Shown: positions 32,443 through 43,765 of the stretch, piece by piece
How positions within the stretch are numbered: the first letter of the stretch is position 1
How the letters are laid out: every line of letters starts with the position of its first letter
Assembly: GCA_903813345.2 (NCBI GenBank)
Contig: CAIIXF020000008.1
Location: 29,826,005-29,886,004, forward strand
Direction of reading: 5' to 3'
Length of the DNA: 60,000 bases
Origin: Owenia fusiformis
Taxonomy: Eukaryota; Annelida; Polychaeta; Sabellida; Oweniidae
The notes under the pieces: generated by a model
What the model was told of the DNA's origin: nothing
What the model saw: the letters and a program-made list of their open reading frames with translations, nothing else
The model's database searches: none
Program-made: the position numbers and the translations under genes

Positions 32443-33655
32443 TGATCATTTGTAGACCACCTTCAGAATAGTCTTGTACAATAACATCTCTTTTAACTTT
32501 CTCAGGCACATTCTTTAAGTCACATTCCTTAAATTTTCCCTTGGCCCAAATAAATTTGAAAACCATTGTATTTATTCTGTTTAAAATATTCTCTGGTAAA
32601 ATAAAGCCTTGCATTATATAGGAAAATTGTGATATAATCAATGACTTTGCAAGAACAATTCTTCCAAAAATAGTAAGTATTCGGTTTGCCCAAGACTTCA
32701 TAATACTTTGACATTTTAAAAACTTAGATTCAATATTTACACTGTTGTTTACCACTTTTACATCCGGACTGAATGTGATTCCTAATACTTTAATAGAGTT
32801 TTCAGGTTTGATTTTCCACTTGACTTTACCAAGAGTATCTTTCCTATTTTTCCATGAACCAAGCCACATGGCTTCAGTTTTATTTACATTCATATTTAAG
32901 CTAGATATATTGGAAAATCTTTTAAAGACATCAATGGTATTATAAAATGATTGTGAGTCTTTTACAAACATTGTAGTATCGTCTGCAAATTGTACAAATT
33001 TTAAAATTTCTTCATCTGGTAGGGTTATACCTCTGATATCATTTTGCTGCCTTATTTTGCAGGATAACAGTTCACAAGCAATAATAAATGTAAGTGGAGA
33101 TAATGGGCATCCCTGACGAATGCCCCTTTCTAAATTAATATTGCCAATTATCCAACCATTATGATAAATGTGATTGTGACCATTTCTATTGAGTACATCT
33201 ACCCATTTTATAAATAATGGCCCGAAACCAAATTTTTCAAGTGAGTATAACATAAATTCCTTAGATATCGAATCAAATGCTTTAGAGTAGTCAATTGCCA
33301 TCATTATACCTTGAAGTTTATTAGTATCTAAATAAGTTATAACATCATCAATTGTTCTTAAGATATTTGATGCACTTCGCTTTTTTATAAAACCAGATTG
33401 GTCATCATGAATAATTGAGGTGATAATCTGTTTTATTCTATTAGCCAATACCTTTGCAACGATTTTATAATCCACATTTGTGAGAGTTAAGGGTCTCCAG
33501 TTTTTCAGCTCATCCTTTGGCAGATCCTTCTTTGGTATTAGTACCATTAATCCCCTTTTTTGAGAGCATGACAACTCTCCTTTAATAAAACCCTCATTAA
33601 ATGAGTTCACAATCAAGTGACCTAATTTTGTAAAAAAATACTTTATAAAAAGCAA
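32390..33655 (-). pseudogene. LINE ORF2 reverse transcriptase
   Basis: A 421-codon frame with the RT blocks in order: NWRPLTLTNVDYKIVAKVLA, DDQSGFIKKR, MMAIDYSKAFDSI, GIRQGCPLSPLTFI, the catalytic FADD in VQFADDTTMF, and KVLGITFS. It is joined by frameshifts to the upstream endonuclease-side fragments and downstream C-terminus. The block pattern is that of the L1/Tx1 group. Confidence 0.93.
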
Positions 33656-34055
33656 CCATCTAATCCTGGACTTGAGTCATTTCTCATGTTCCTTAAAGCT
33701 AAAATACATTCATTATAGGTTATTTCACCTTCACATGATAAACGTTCATCTTGGTTTAATGAAGGAATATGTACATTATTAAAAAAATCATCAGCAATTG
33801 CTGGTCGGAATAGAATCTTTTTAGAATACAACTCACCATAAAATCTATTTAATTCATTATAATTTTAGTCTGGTCTCTTGTTACCTCACCATTATCAAGC
33901 ATTAAATGTGTAATAAGTTTCTGTTTCGCTTTAACATTTTCTAGTTGCAAAAAATACTTAGTGCTTTTTTCTCCCTCTTCACACCATTGAACTTTTGATC
34001 TTATCATAGCACCTCTTGCCTCATTACTTACAATGTCATCATATATTTTTTGCAC
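33643..34055 (-). pseudogene. LINE ORF2 linker (two frame fragments)
   Basis: Fragments 34055-33849 (RSKVQWCEEGEKSTKYFLQL) and 33831-33643 (LALRNMRNDSSPGLDG) form the standard linker into the RT domain. Frameshifts near 34040, 33850 and 33650 separate them. Confidence 0.88.
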
Positions 34056-35074
34056 TCATTAACCTTCATGTTTAACTCATTACTGTCTGGCTTTTTACAT
34101 AATTGTTTACAAGCTTTTTCTAAATTGGTTTTGGCTATTTTTATTTCCTGTCTTTTTTCTTTTGCAATTCTTTTACCAAAATTCAAAGAAAAATCTCTAA
34201 TCTCTGTTTTACAGTAATCCCATAACATTTGCTCATCTAAATTCCTATTTTTTAATTTTACATTTTCGACAATAGTATTTACTTGATTAACATATTCAGT
34301 ATTTTTTAACAGACTATTATTAAGTTTCCAATAAGATGGTCCCTTTTCACTTTCATCTAATGAAATATTTAGCATTATGCCTCTATGATCAGATGTTGGC
34401 ATATCTACTATTTCTGAAGATACCAATTTATTAAAACCTGCATCATTTGTAAAAATGTAATCAATGCGCCTAGCAATGTTTTTTGATTTATGTTTCCATG
34501 TAAAATTCTTTTCTTCATAATGATGTAGTCGCCATGTATCTATAATATCAGTCATGCATATAAATTTGTTAAATGCCTCAATTTCAAATGAACAATGTTT
34601 TTCACCTGAAATTGTATCCATGTTTGGATTTACAACACAATTAAAATCTCCACACAAGAATAGGTTACTCTGAGAAGTGTCAATATCATTTAAGATTTTT
34701 TCCAATTTGTTATAAAATACCACCTTATCTCTAGAATTATTTGGTGCATATACATTGCAATACACAAATATTTCATTTTCATATTCAAATTCAATAACAA
34801 TTATTCTGCTTTCCTTATGTAACATTTTCACATTTTTACAATCCAAATGTTTATTTATTAATATGACTTCACCCTTGCTATGTAAGCTACCAGGGCAATA
34901 TATAATTCTACCTCCCCACTCTTTTTCCCATGTTTGTTTAATGTTATCAGTTATGTATGTCTCCTGGAGACAAGCAACATCACATTTGATTTCATTTTTT
35001 AGAAATCTGAAAAATCTATGCCGGGTAATCCTATTTCGCAGTCCTCTAACATTTCCAGAATAGACGTTAATCAA
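34028..35074 (-). pseudogene. LINE ORF2 AP-like endonuclease
   Basis: A 348-codon frame with endonuclease motifs VACLQETYI, VYCNVYAPNN, LFLCGDFNCVVNP, RRIDYIFTN and MPTSDHRGIML. The Asp/His residues expected for catalysis are visible. The frame is intact at its C-terminal end until the frameshift near 34040. Confidence 0.93.
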
Positions 35075-35108
35075 TAAGATCTAGGATTGAAAGGAGTGTT
35101 ATAATAAT

Positions 35109-35318
35109 CTAACCATTGTCATCTGGTGCTGTGTTTTCATGTGTATCATGTACATATTCATTCAAGCTCTCCATCCTGATTGGAGAACCAAGTTTATGTT
35201 TCTTATCATTATTTTCATTGGTCAAAGGGCTACGTTCCTTCCTTTTCAGTTTGATATCTGGCATATTTGACTTTACATGGTCACTTGTAAAGATTTGGTT
35301 CTTATGGCCCTCCCCCAT
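35109..35318 (-). pseudogene. Tail of LINE ORF1
   Basis: A lysine-rich 69-codon frame (IKLKRKERSPLTNENNDKKH) ends 35 bp before the endonuclease frame and begins at the truncated 5' end of the element. It is probably the C-terminus of ORF1. No domain is recognisable. Confidence 0.55.
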
Positions 35319-35462
35319 TCCTTGGTGTTCGTTTACACACAGTTGTTCAATAGAGTAGACTCATGTGTTCACTGGGCATAGATCTTCACCAAAGAGGTGT
35401 TCATTATGACAGTTTTACTGTACTGAAATCAATCGCTTGGAATTCACTATATACAAAATTGA

Positions 35463-35550
35463 AATGTGTGTATCATGCCACCCCTGCAAAATAATTGACT
35501 AGCCCACTTGGTCTCTTGGATCCACTTGCAAAATATATATAACCGTTTTA
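35463..35550 (-). repeat. Inverted-repeat partner of 28910-28995
   Basis: Reverse-complement match to 28910-28995, including TTATTTTGCAGGGGTGGCA. It lies just outside the Tigger-like element. Confidence 0.8.
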
Positions 35551-35645
35551 TATACTGTACCTAAATGACTGTAAAATCGTCACTAAAATGGCCGCCATTT
35601 TGAAAATCGGCTATCGAGCAGAACTTCTACTCCCATAGGGTATAT

Positions 35646-36479
35646 TAGTGGTGTCAATTAACTGCTTGAGCATTAACCGGTTAACCGGGTGTTTTTACCG
35701 GTTAAAGTCGGTTAACCGGCGGGAAATTTGAACTGATAATTTCAAATGAAATCTTCATCTTCGATCTTGAAAGTTCAAAAAATTGGAAAAATGATACACC
35801 GGCGTTTATTTTTTACGTTCGTCAAGCTTTATTCCATTCTTTTCTCTCTCTTTACTATATTCTATTCTTTATACAAGTGCTTTTTTCGTAGTTTATGCAT
35901 GTAGACACATATACCCTAGAGGTGTCAAGTATTAACCGGTTAACCGTTTAACCGCCGATAATGCCTTGACCGGTCTGTGTTTTTATGGGTGGTTAGTTGA
36001 CCGTGTATAATTCTGTTATTTCACGCGCTTATATTGCACGCTTATCTGTTTTAAAGGTTTTAAAGTGTCAGTTTCACGTAAGCCATACACATGGCTGACA
36101 CTTGAAAAAAAAACAGATTAAAGTTGCTGATTGGATGTTTGTAAGGAGTTATCGGACCTATCACATGTATGAGTAGCTCACATGAAACTAACGCTTGAAA
36201 AACATACAGATTAACATGCAAAGTAAGCGCGGGAAAGCAATGTGACAGGGATTAAAGTTGCTGATTGGATGTTTGTAAGGAGTTATCGGACTTATGACAT
36301 GAATGATGAGTAGCTTACGTGAAACTGACACTTTAAAACCTTTAAAACAGATAAGCGTGCAATATAAGCGCGTGAAATAACAGAATTATACACGGTCAAC
36401 TAACCACCCATAAAAACACAGACCGGTCAAGGCATTATCGGCGGTTAACCGGTTAACCGGTTAATACTTGACACCTCTA
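35646..36479. mobile_element. 834-bp hAT-like element, 8-bp TSD GGGTATAT
   Basis: Ends TAGTGGTGTCAATTAA (35646) and the complement of TAGAGGTGTCAAGTATTAA (ending 36479). GGGTATAT is duplicated at 35638-35645 and 36480-36487. An 8-bp TSD with this kind of terminus is typical of hAT elements. Subterminal ACCGGTTAACCG palindromes recur. A 134-bp direct repeat (GCTGATTGGATGTTTGTAAG at about 36124 and 36258) sits centrally. No transposase. Confidence 0.9.
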
Positions 36480-36522
36480 GGGTATATGTGTCTACATGCA
36501 TAAACTACGAAAAAAGCACTTG
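35874..36522. repeat. Palindrome with 210-bp arms overlapping the hAT end
   Basis: Left arm 35874-36083 and right arm 36313-36522 match in reverse complement at all but about one position. The right arm runs through the hAT element's right terminus, its TSD copy and about 35-43 bp of flank. The left arm, inside the element, carries an inverted copy of that same terminus, TSD and flank. The palindrome therefore post-dates insertion. Confidence 0.93.
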
Positions 36523-36534
36523 GTGAAAAATGTG

Positions 36535-36600
36535 TATACCCTCTGGGAGCCCCATCATGCATTTTCTTGGTGTTGTATTTTCTAAACTACCTAAATTAAG
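36535..36600 (-). repeat. Inverted-repeat partner of 27640-27705
   Basis: Contains the reverse complement of the 27640-27705 sequence, with GGGAGCCCCATCATGCATTT at about 36545. Confidence 0.7.
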
Positions 36601-36796
36601 TTTTTTTTATTGATTTAATTTGGCTTCCAAAAATAACTAATTTCGGGGGAAATTATATAATAATGCAAATAAGGGCAGCCATTATTCATCTTACATAATT
36701 TGAAAAGTAATAATGATAGCATCACGATTGTTGTGTCCTTATGTACAGGTACCATATATAATTCAAATTCAAAGGTTCAGAAAATGACACATCGAC

Positions 36797-36990
36797 AAAG
36801 AGGGCATGTATCTGGAACGTTTGTAATAACATAGTAATATTGATGCTATTTACGTATTCATATAAGTGTCTCACAAGCCGGCATTGGCTAGAGTTTTTTT
36901 TTATTAATGTATTTCAGTATTTTGTATTTTATTGTATATATGAACTTGTGACACTATAATAAACTATATAAACTAAACTATATCAACATT
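36797..36990 (+). pseudogene. LINE 3' tail remnant
   Basis: GTTTGTAATAACATAGTA matches the 3' end of the fragment at 11770-12110. It is followed by CACAAGCCGGCATTGGCTAG and a repeated ATAATAAACTATATAAACT tail, typical of the terminal repeat of CR1/jockey-type 3' UTRs. Confidence 0.6.
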
Positions 36991-38417
36991 GCAAACTATG
37001 GGCTTTCAAACCACCACCGTTTGGAAATGGTGATATAAAATCGACTACTCAAGCCACTTTGCACGGCGCTTTAAATCGCCATCAAAGCGCTGTTGGTGTG
37101 AACTTAGCTTAAATGAATAGATGCATTGTGAAATGTGTTAGGTATTTTATGAATTTTATGTGTTAGGTATCATTTTTCTTAACTTTTACACTTCTAAGGT
37201 GTGAGATCTATTTAAAAATGCGTAACACCGCCTACGTGCACAAGTCAATGTTTGTTTTTAGTCCCAGCTTCATCAAGCTTCGAACCTATCCTCGATAGAA
37301 CATAGTGATTGAGCGTGGGAACCGACGATGCCCAGCAACGGGGATCTACACGACTTTAAATAAAGATTTGTAAGTGACGTTATCATCACAAAATTAATGT
37401 CATCGTTGGCTTTAAAAAATAAGTTTCCATATCCGTCATATGAAAATAATTGAAAATAATTAAAATTGAACGGAAGAGGGGGTGAACGAAGTGGGTAGTG
37501 ATGTGTCTTTGAGACATGACAAGAGATGTTACTTGACTTTAATTCCAATAACTCCAAATTTCCCTATTTTCACTCTTCGGAGATGTTAGTATGAAAATTT
37601 ATTTAAAAAAAATAATGACATTAATTTTATGATAATAACGTCATGAACGTACTCAACGAACAGGTCCTCCAGAACTTATAGCATGCTTAAAATTTTCTGA
37701 CGGTCGCCACGTTCTGCAATCAAATCGAATGACAAGGTGGCAAGCTGGACTGCAATTGGAACTATCGTACTTCATAATTATTTTTGAACACATGCTAGTT
37801 TACTAGCCAGGGTTAACTTCAAGAAACTAAAAATTATAGGTCACCGACTTAGTTTTCTTAATATAAAGTTCCTCGAAATAATGATATTTTTACATGGTTT
37901 TGTATTTTAGCTCAATTTATTAAAAGAATGTTCTTTATAAACTTGTTATTAAATACACGTACTTACTCTAAAAACGAACCATTATTTATTTTATTTTTTA
38001 TAATTATCAATATGAATGTGATTTTAGCGACATTATCATTTGTTGAAAAAAAAACATTGAGCAACAATTGAGACGAAATGTAGGCACTTTTAATCTTTAG
38101 CAATGACATGTGTCTAATTATTCACGAAATGCTATTTCAGAGACAATGAACCAGAATTTCTCGCGAATAGGCCCATGGGCGTTTATTTGAAAGAGGGGTT
38201 ATGTGTGTATGAAAAAGTTTTTATTTTTCTTTATAAAGGCCCATTTGCGTTCATTTCAAGGACTTCTTAATGAACGCCCAGTGGGCGAAACTATTCGAGA
38301 AAAGGATAAAATTGCTTAAAAACAATGTAGTATGTATGGTAATAAGTGATTACTGTCGTTCAAGTACTTATTGTTTTAGTAATATGACACAATTTAATTG
38401 TCGAATGATAAATTATA
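36991..38417. other. No gene recognised
   Basis: The 94-codon minus-strand frame at 37273-37557 resembles no known family. A short imperfect inverted repeat lies at about 38159-38188 and 38268-38303 (TCTCG...GGGCG types). Nothing else supported. Confidence 0.45.
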
Positions 38418-39382
38418 CAGAGTGAGCCCAAAAATGAAACCCAACCCGCCATATAGGCATAATTTGGTACAAATATGCAGTATTTCTTGAAATGACGTTT
38501 GAAAACACAGACTCCAGCTTGTATGATGCAATGTTGATAGACATGCAGTTTGTGATACATATTATATATAATATATAACTAGGGCTACGTATTCATTGTC
38601 AATATTTAATTGAATTAGCTTGCTCCAACATTGCTCTAACTAAATATGTAACATCTTGTGTGGTACTTTCATCTGTTAATGATAATTTGATATACAGGGT
38701 GTCAAAAAACAACGGCACCCCCTCTACAGCAAAAAGTCCTGAATGTTCCATATCATGTCATACCTCATTTGAAAGATAAATAAGTTCTAGAGGACCTACC
38801 CGTTCGAGTACGTTCGATGAAGTTTGTAAATAGATCCCAAACAGTTCTTAGTAGGTCCAGTCCGTTTGTACACAGTTGAAGCCCGTTTTCGAGAACGTAG
38901 TGAAAACTAGTTTGGTGTGATAGTAGGGTTAACAACTTTGTGTATGAGTTTTAACATAAAATAATTTATTATATCACTGAAATGTTTCTCGCTTTCTCAT
39001 TGGATAAGAACCGATCACATGATTAAAAATATTAGGGTGTATTTCATTGTTTCCTGCAGTCTCCAGCCGCAGCCTCGTTTTCAACTGTATATCCCACGAT
39101 GTATATACCACGGAGTATATACCACGGTTGAAAGTCCCGGATGTTATGTTTTTGTTATGACGTCACACCAATATTGTAGAAAATACTTGGATACACATGG
39201 CAACAAAACTTCACTGTTATGACGTCACAGCTTATATTTTTGTATTATTAGCATGGGTACTCAGCAATAGTGCATCCGTTGCCATGTTCTCGATGTTTAT
39301 AAACCAGTGATGTCACAAGTCATCTTGCTTGCACGTGTGACTTTTGAGCAAGGGCGGATGAAAGATGGCAATATCTTGCATC
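38418..39382. other. Non-coding; possible element ends
   Basis: TACAGAGTGAGCCCAAAAA (38416) and TACAGGGTGTCAAAAAAC (38694) look like two transposon termini in the same orientation, but no opposite ends were found. At about 39095-39130 the phrase GTATATACCACGG is repeated twice. Confidence 0.35.
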
Positions 39383-39692
39383 TAAGGGGAGACATGAAAA
39401 GTTCGATGTCGGATAGAAAACTAAATAAATCTAGTTAGGGGGGAGGGGGTTCAAACCAATTTCAGTTTGCTATCTGACAAATTTCAAAATTTTCAAATTT
39501 TGGGCAATTTTAACTCAGAATGCCTTGGAATGGTTTAAAAATAAAGATTTACCTAATGCTTTCTTCGTCAAGATCATTCCAATGGATTCTATTCTATCAT
39601 TAGTTGTTAAAAGTCGCAAATAGTCAAAACTGAGTCAAAACTAGATTTATTTAGTTTCCGATCCCACGTCGAACTTTTGATGCCTCCCCTAA
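39383..39692. mobile_element. ~310-bp MITE with ~55-bp inverted ends
   Basis: Inverted ends contain AAGGGGAG, AAAAGTTCGA and AACTAAATAAATCTAGTT (left about 39383-39437; right about 39640-39692). No convincing TSD. No coding content. Confidence 0.75.
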
Positions 39693-39800
39693 GAGTGGCC
39701 GTAGTTAACGTGGTTATTCTGACGAGGACGTATTGTATCTATGTATTAAATGGTTAAAAGAAATGCACTTAATTTGAAGCACATACAATGATATAATAAA

Positions 39801-39945
39801 TCAAATATTCCATTCTATTTTCGGTGAATACATGTTCATCTTTCCCTCATATATATTTCCCTTGCCCTTCGGGCTGCGGGAAATATACTGAGGGAAAGAT
39901 GAACATGTATTCACCTCAATAGAATGGAATATTTGGTATATATTT
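39801..39945. repeat. Strong hairpin, ~60-bp arms
   Basis: GTGAATACATGTTCATCTTT and GAGGGAAAGATGAACATG are parts of two inverted arms separated by the short loop TTGCCCTTCGGGCTGC. The arms extend outward through ATATTCCATTCTAT. Probably a small MITE. Confidence 0.85.
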
Positions 39946-40829
39946 TAGCTTTTTGGTAAATATTTTTTAATACTGGGTCCCTGCAACCCGGAACGGTATT
40001 TGAATATAGCAAATCACGTCACAACTGTTATAATATGGCAAAAACTTTAGGTGTAGGTGCACAACCTAACACCAGTCATGATGAGAGAATTTCCGATTTT
40101 CAATCTGAGTGTCATCTGCCATCATCATCTTTACATATTAAGACCTACTTTTCAACATATTTTCCACGAATTTGAACACATCTTTCATACCGCGCGCTTT
40201 ACCAATGAATGGAAGACATTAATGAAATCGCCATTCCTTATGTGATACAAATGCTGCTGGAGTGCCACTCTAAACCTTATTCAATGAACAAAAAACATTT
40301 TTTCAACTCTCCTTTCAACTTGGAGAAAAGAAAGAAAATCACACTGAGTCATATCTAGACTGTATCGTGCATATGGTAGCTGCTAAAGGTCAATAATAGT
40401 GAGAATATCTTGTAGTATTCTTTGTTCCAGTTTGATTTCTTTCATGTTCTGCATTTCAGCAGCAACCATCTTGGAGCAAAAATGATACCAGAATGAAGGT
40501 TGCATGTCTGATGTCATTTTCTTAGAATTTGACATATATGTCCATTGTCATATGTGACAATATACATAAAACAAAATTTATTGGTTGTCTAGTAACAAAG
40601 GAAGTAAACTAACATGGTTTAACATTCAAAATTCAAAGAAAGAGAGTGCTCAAGACTTGCAAAACAAGTCAAATGTCGGCAACATTTAAGGCTGGAAGTT
40701 GTCATGTGCGAATACCGTTCTGGGTGGTAGGGTCCCTATATTAAAAACTATCTAGAAAACGACATAAAACATATCATTTTTCCATGAAATTAATACACAA
40801 AGTAGTTAGGATGTTATTCTTTATTATTC
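39946..40829. other. No gene recognised
   Basis: Unremarkable AT-rich sequence. The 62-codon frame at 40057-40245 has no recognisable content. Confidence 0.4.
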
Positions 40830-41012
40830 AGTTTCAGTTTAGATTTTATTTCTACCCACACCTGTGAGTATAAATACGTATACAATATACAAATAATACA
40901 AAAATTGATACAATATCTAATGATAGTTATTTAGTTTAATCCTTTATAAATACTTTGTAAAAATGTACTTAGTTGAATTGTATACCTTTTGTTTGTAAAT
41001 AGTTCAGTTAAT

Positions 41013-41231
41013 TTATACATATTTGGCCTGTTTTGGAAGTATGGTTTTAAATATTTCTCCCTTTTGATCTTTAAATAATAAACATTCTAGTATAAAATGA
41101 TATTCATCACCTAATTTATTACAATGATTACATATTCGTAAATGTCTTGGTATATTATTGTACCTTCCAATTTCTATTGGTAAATTATGATTTGACATTC
41201 TAAATTTTGTTATGTACAGACGTATGCTCAA
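41013..41231 (-). pseudogene. LINE ORF2 C-terminal zinc knuckle
   Basis: A 72-codon frame, IEIGRYNNIPRHLRICNHC followed by GDEYHFILECLLF. Part of the LINE at 40830-43740. Confidence 0.88.
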
Positions 41232-41418
41232 TGGGTGGTGGAGATAAGATTCAAAGTTAATATTGGTCTTAAGTGCCTTGTATAAATGATATGTGCTTTC
41301 CTGAAGGTTTGTATTCCATTTTTGAACAAATTGATCTTTTAGTTTGCGTTTAACTCTTAATTTCAGTGCAAATCTACTATCAAAACTTTGAGATATCCAG
41401 ATATTTGGAAAACCACAT

Positions 41419-41724
41419 TCATTTAAAATATTCTCTACACGCCTTAACCAATGTGACTATACCCTCCTGGTATAGTTTTAGCATTGCCTTATACACTTTG
41501 CTACTTAATGTGTCACTTGTGACTAATTTACTCCAAAAATTAATTATCCTTGTTTTTATTGATATTTCAATAGGGTATCTACCTAACTCACCGTATATCA
41601 TAAACGATGGTGTTGCTCGTTTAACTCTCAAGATATATTTACAATATTTTAAATGAAGTTTTTCACACATGAGCATTGCTTTGGAGTATCCCCATACCTC
41701 ACATCCATAAGTAAAAATTGGCAA
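41419..41724 (-). pseudogene. LINE ORF2 RT C-terminal part
   Basis: A 101-codon frame, PIFTYGCEVWGYSKAMLM and LHLKYCKYILRVKRATPSFM, conserved after the RT thumb in this LINE type. It follows the 41804-43130 insertion. Confidence 0.9.
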
Positions 41725-41803
41725 AATTATGAGTCAAATAAATGTAATTGTATATCGAGTGGCAAGCTCATCTCTGTACATCTGCCTAAGACACCATACA
41801 TAG

Positions 41804-43130
41804 ATACGACGTCAGATACTGTACATCACGGCGTAACATTGTAATTGTTCATTTTACCGACAAAATGCAAAGATTTACGCGATAAATATGCGCAATGCTC
41901 CTCCAAGTAATTGCAGAAGTTTTAATATTCGTGGAATCTTCTTAAAAACTTCAAGTTTTGTTCAGATTAATGTGCGCTTCAATACAATTCTATATTCAAA
42001 AAGGTTGTGTCACGATATACAGAATTAGAATCACCAGAAAGTAGACATTTCAAACCCTACCCGTTTTCCTCTTTGTCGCGCTTTTCGGCCCTGCGCTCTC
42101 GTTGTCGCACCGTCTTTCTAGACTCTTTCACAGTGCCCCTTGTCATATTCAACTGATATACACAGACGGAAAGATATTAAGGATTGTTAAATGCATTATT
42201 TGTAATTTATTTTAACTCGAATATTTAGTTTTATTTATTTAAAGCAATGAATAATAAAGGAGAACATATAATACGCTAACGGCGTAACGTCTTATTTTGT
42301 AAAGGCTTCACTTGGGGTTGCGGTGATAAAATGATGTCTATCTCAATATATACTGGATCAAATTATATGAAATTAATTGTATGTAGTAAGGGATATATTT
42401 AAAAGAATATGCTGAAACATTGGAAAGCTTTGATTGTTTATCTCTTAATTAGAAATATTTGAACTCAAAAAATGAAACGTAATTTTGCGAATTTTTCACA
42501 TGGCTTCACTTCATATTTCTTTCAATTTATGCTTCTTACAGACTGAATTTTAATCTAAATGATATAGTTTTTTGATAAAAATATAGAATATGATATGCCT
42601 TTCAGGAATCAAAAAAGAATAATTCACCTTTCAAACGATTTAATGTTTAATTGACCAAAATATATATCTTGTTGGTACGAAATTCTGCCTGTCCACACTT
42701 TTTTTGCATAAATATAAGCGTTAAGTTAGCATTGTTATATTATGACGTCATCACACAGAATCTGTTTGTCTTTTCCAAACTGGTGAATTTAAATATTGTG
42801 AAAATTTGAGAAAGATCCGTTAAGAAATGAAAAGGTTATCTTCATTTTTCGTTTAAAATTAAAATCATTTTTCTTCAAAATGTTACAGTCCACACCCGGT
42901 TTTAGCATAGAAAGTCGCATAATACGGCTTGCGTGATTCTCATTTAAAAAGTCCCAAATCAGTTATTTGGAATTCTGATAGGCAAAATATTTTATGGACA
43001 TATGCGTTCAACTGATGACGAAAAATTGTAGAAAAATATGATTTTGCTGTCGAGATATTGCGGTTTTAAAAGTAAGTACGCATGTAAAAATGCAGTAAAA
43101 TGCCGCGATGTACAGTATCTGACGTCGTAT
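41804..43130. mobile_element. 1,327-bp DNA element inside the LINE, CATAG TSD
   Basis: Inverted ends ATACGACGTCAGATACTG (41804) and the exact reverse complement (to 43130), about 30 bp with few mismatches. CATAG is duplicated at 41799-41803 and 43131-43135. Removing the insert and one TSD restores the LINE reading order NAENAM-YGVL, confirming both borders. No transposase. The 5-bp TSD does not by itself fix the superfamily. Confidence 0.92.
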
Positions 43131-43740
43131 CATAGCATTTTCTGCATTCCGTAATAATAAATTAACATTTTTGCTAAAGTTACCATTATAAGAGAACCAG
43201 ACTCCCAAATACTTGAATGAGTCTTCAATTTGGAGTTGTTCTCCATCATACAAAAATCTAAATGTTTCTTTGGTTTTTTTCTTAGAAAATATTACAACAT
43301 TGGTCTTTTTAGCATTAACGACAAGTTTATTTTGCTCACAATATGATTTTAACGCATCAAGACCACTTTGTAGACCTTGCTTTGTTTCTGATAAGATAAC
43401 AGTGTCATCAGAATACATGAGAATAAACATTTTAAAAAGGCAATCAATACATTCAGGCAATTTCAAATATTGACAACCTTGGCTATTTACGATAAAGTCT
43501 TCCATATCATTTACAAATAATGAGAATAATAATGGAGATAAAATTTAGCCAGTTCTCAAACCATTCATACAGAGAAAATATTCAGATGTTTCTTCATTAA
43601 CAGAAATGCATGATTTTGCATTGGAATATACATCTTTGATACAATTCAATATTTTACCAGTTATTCCATAATTCAGTAATTTGCACCACAAACTTGCTCT
43701 ATCTATTTTGTCGAAAGATTGTTTAAAATATATATATCTT
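43131..43740 (-). pseudogene. LINE ORF2 RT catalytic part
   Basis: Holds MYSDDTVILSETKQGLQSGL (active-site YSDD), KLVVNAKKTNVVIFSKK and FKYLGVWFSYNGNFSKN. It ends in RNAENAM at the insertion point. An in-frame stop lies in the GLRTG/LSPLL block near 43545. Confidence 0.9.
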
Positions 43741-43765
43741 CATATATATATATATCTTTATTATT
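43733..43765. repeat. (AT)n microsatellite
   Basis: Runs of ATATATAT interrupted by CTTC at the 5' truncation point of the LINE. Confidence 0.85.

Larger units (their letters stand above)
31438..35321 (-). mobile_element. 5'-truncated L1/Tx1-like LINE, 8-bp TSD
   Basis: TTGGTGTT is duplicated at 31430-31437 and 35322-35329. The minus-strand element ends in an A-rich tail (T-run at 31438-31450 on the plus strand). From 5' to 3' on the minus strand it holds an ORF1 tail, an endonuclease, an RT and a C-terminal region. It is 5'-truncated within ORF1. At least four frameshifts split ORF2, so it is a recent but inactive copy. Confidence 0.92.
30916..35420. mobile_element. pogo/Tigger-like MITE split by a LINE
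   Basis: Left end CAGTAAAACCTGTATATTTG at 30916, preceded by TA (30914-30915). Right end AGTTTTACTG ends at 35420, followed by TA (35421-35422). Inside are many TGAACACTT / AATCCGAACAC phrases and their complements, the usual pogo/Tigger terminus. Without the LINE it is about 0.6 kb, so non-autonomous. Superfamily is inferred from the terminus and TA target. Confidence 0.85.
40830..43740 (-). mobile_element. 5'-truncated LINE interrupted by a DNA element
   Basis: On the minus strand: RT start near 43735 (FDKIDRASLWCKLLNYGI), then GLRTG and LSPLLFSLFVND (43560-43510), then the YSDD catalytic block (about 43415). It is then split by the insertion 41804-43130 and resumes with SMYGVLGRCTEMSLPLDIQL and LPIFTYGCEVWG (41800-41690). 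The C-terminal zinc knuckle CNHCNKLGDEYHFILEC is at about 41135-41080. The 3' tail contains GGTGTGGGTAGAAATAAAAT (about 40865-40845). Stops and frameshifts mark it as dead. Confidence 0.9.

Noticed and set aside
34755-35063. Plus-strand 102-residue frame
   Set aside because: Antisense shadow of the LINE endonuclease.
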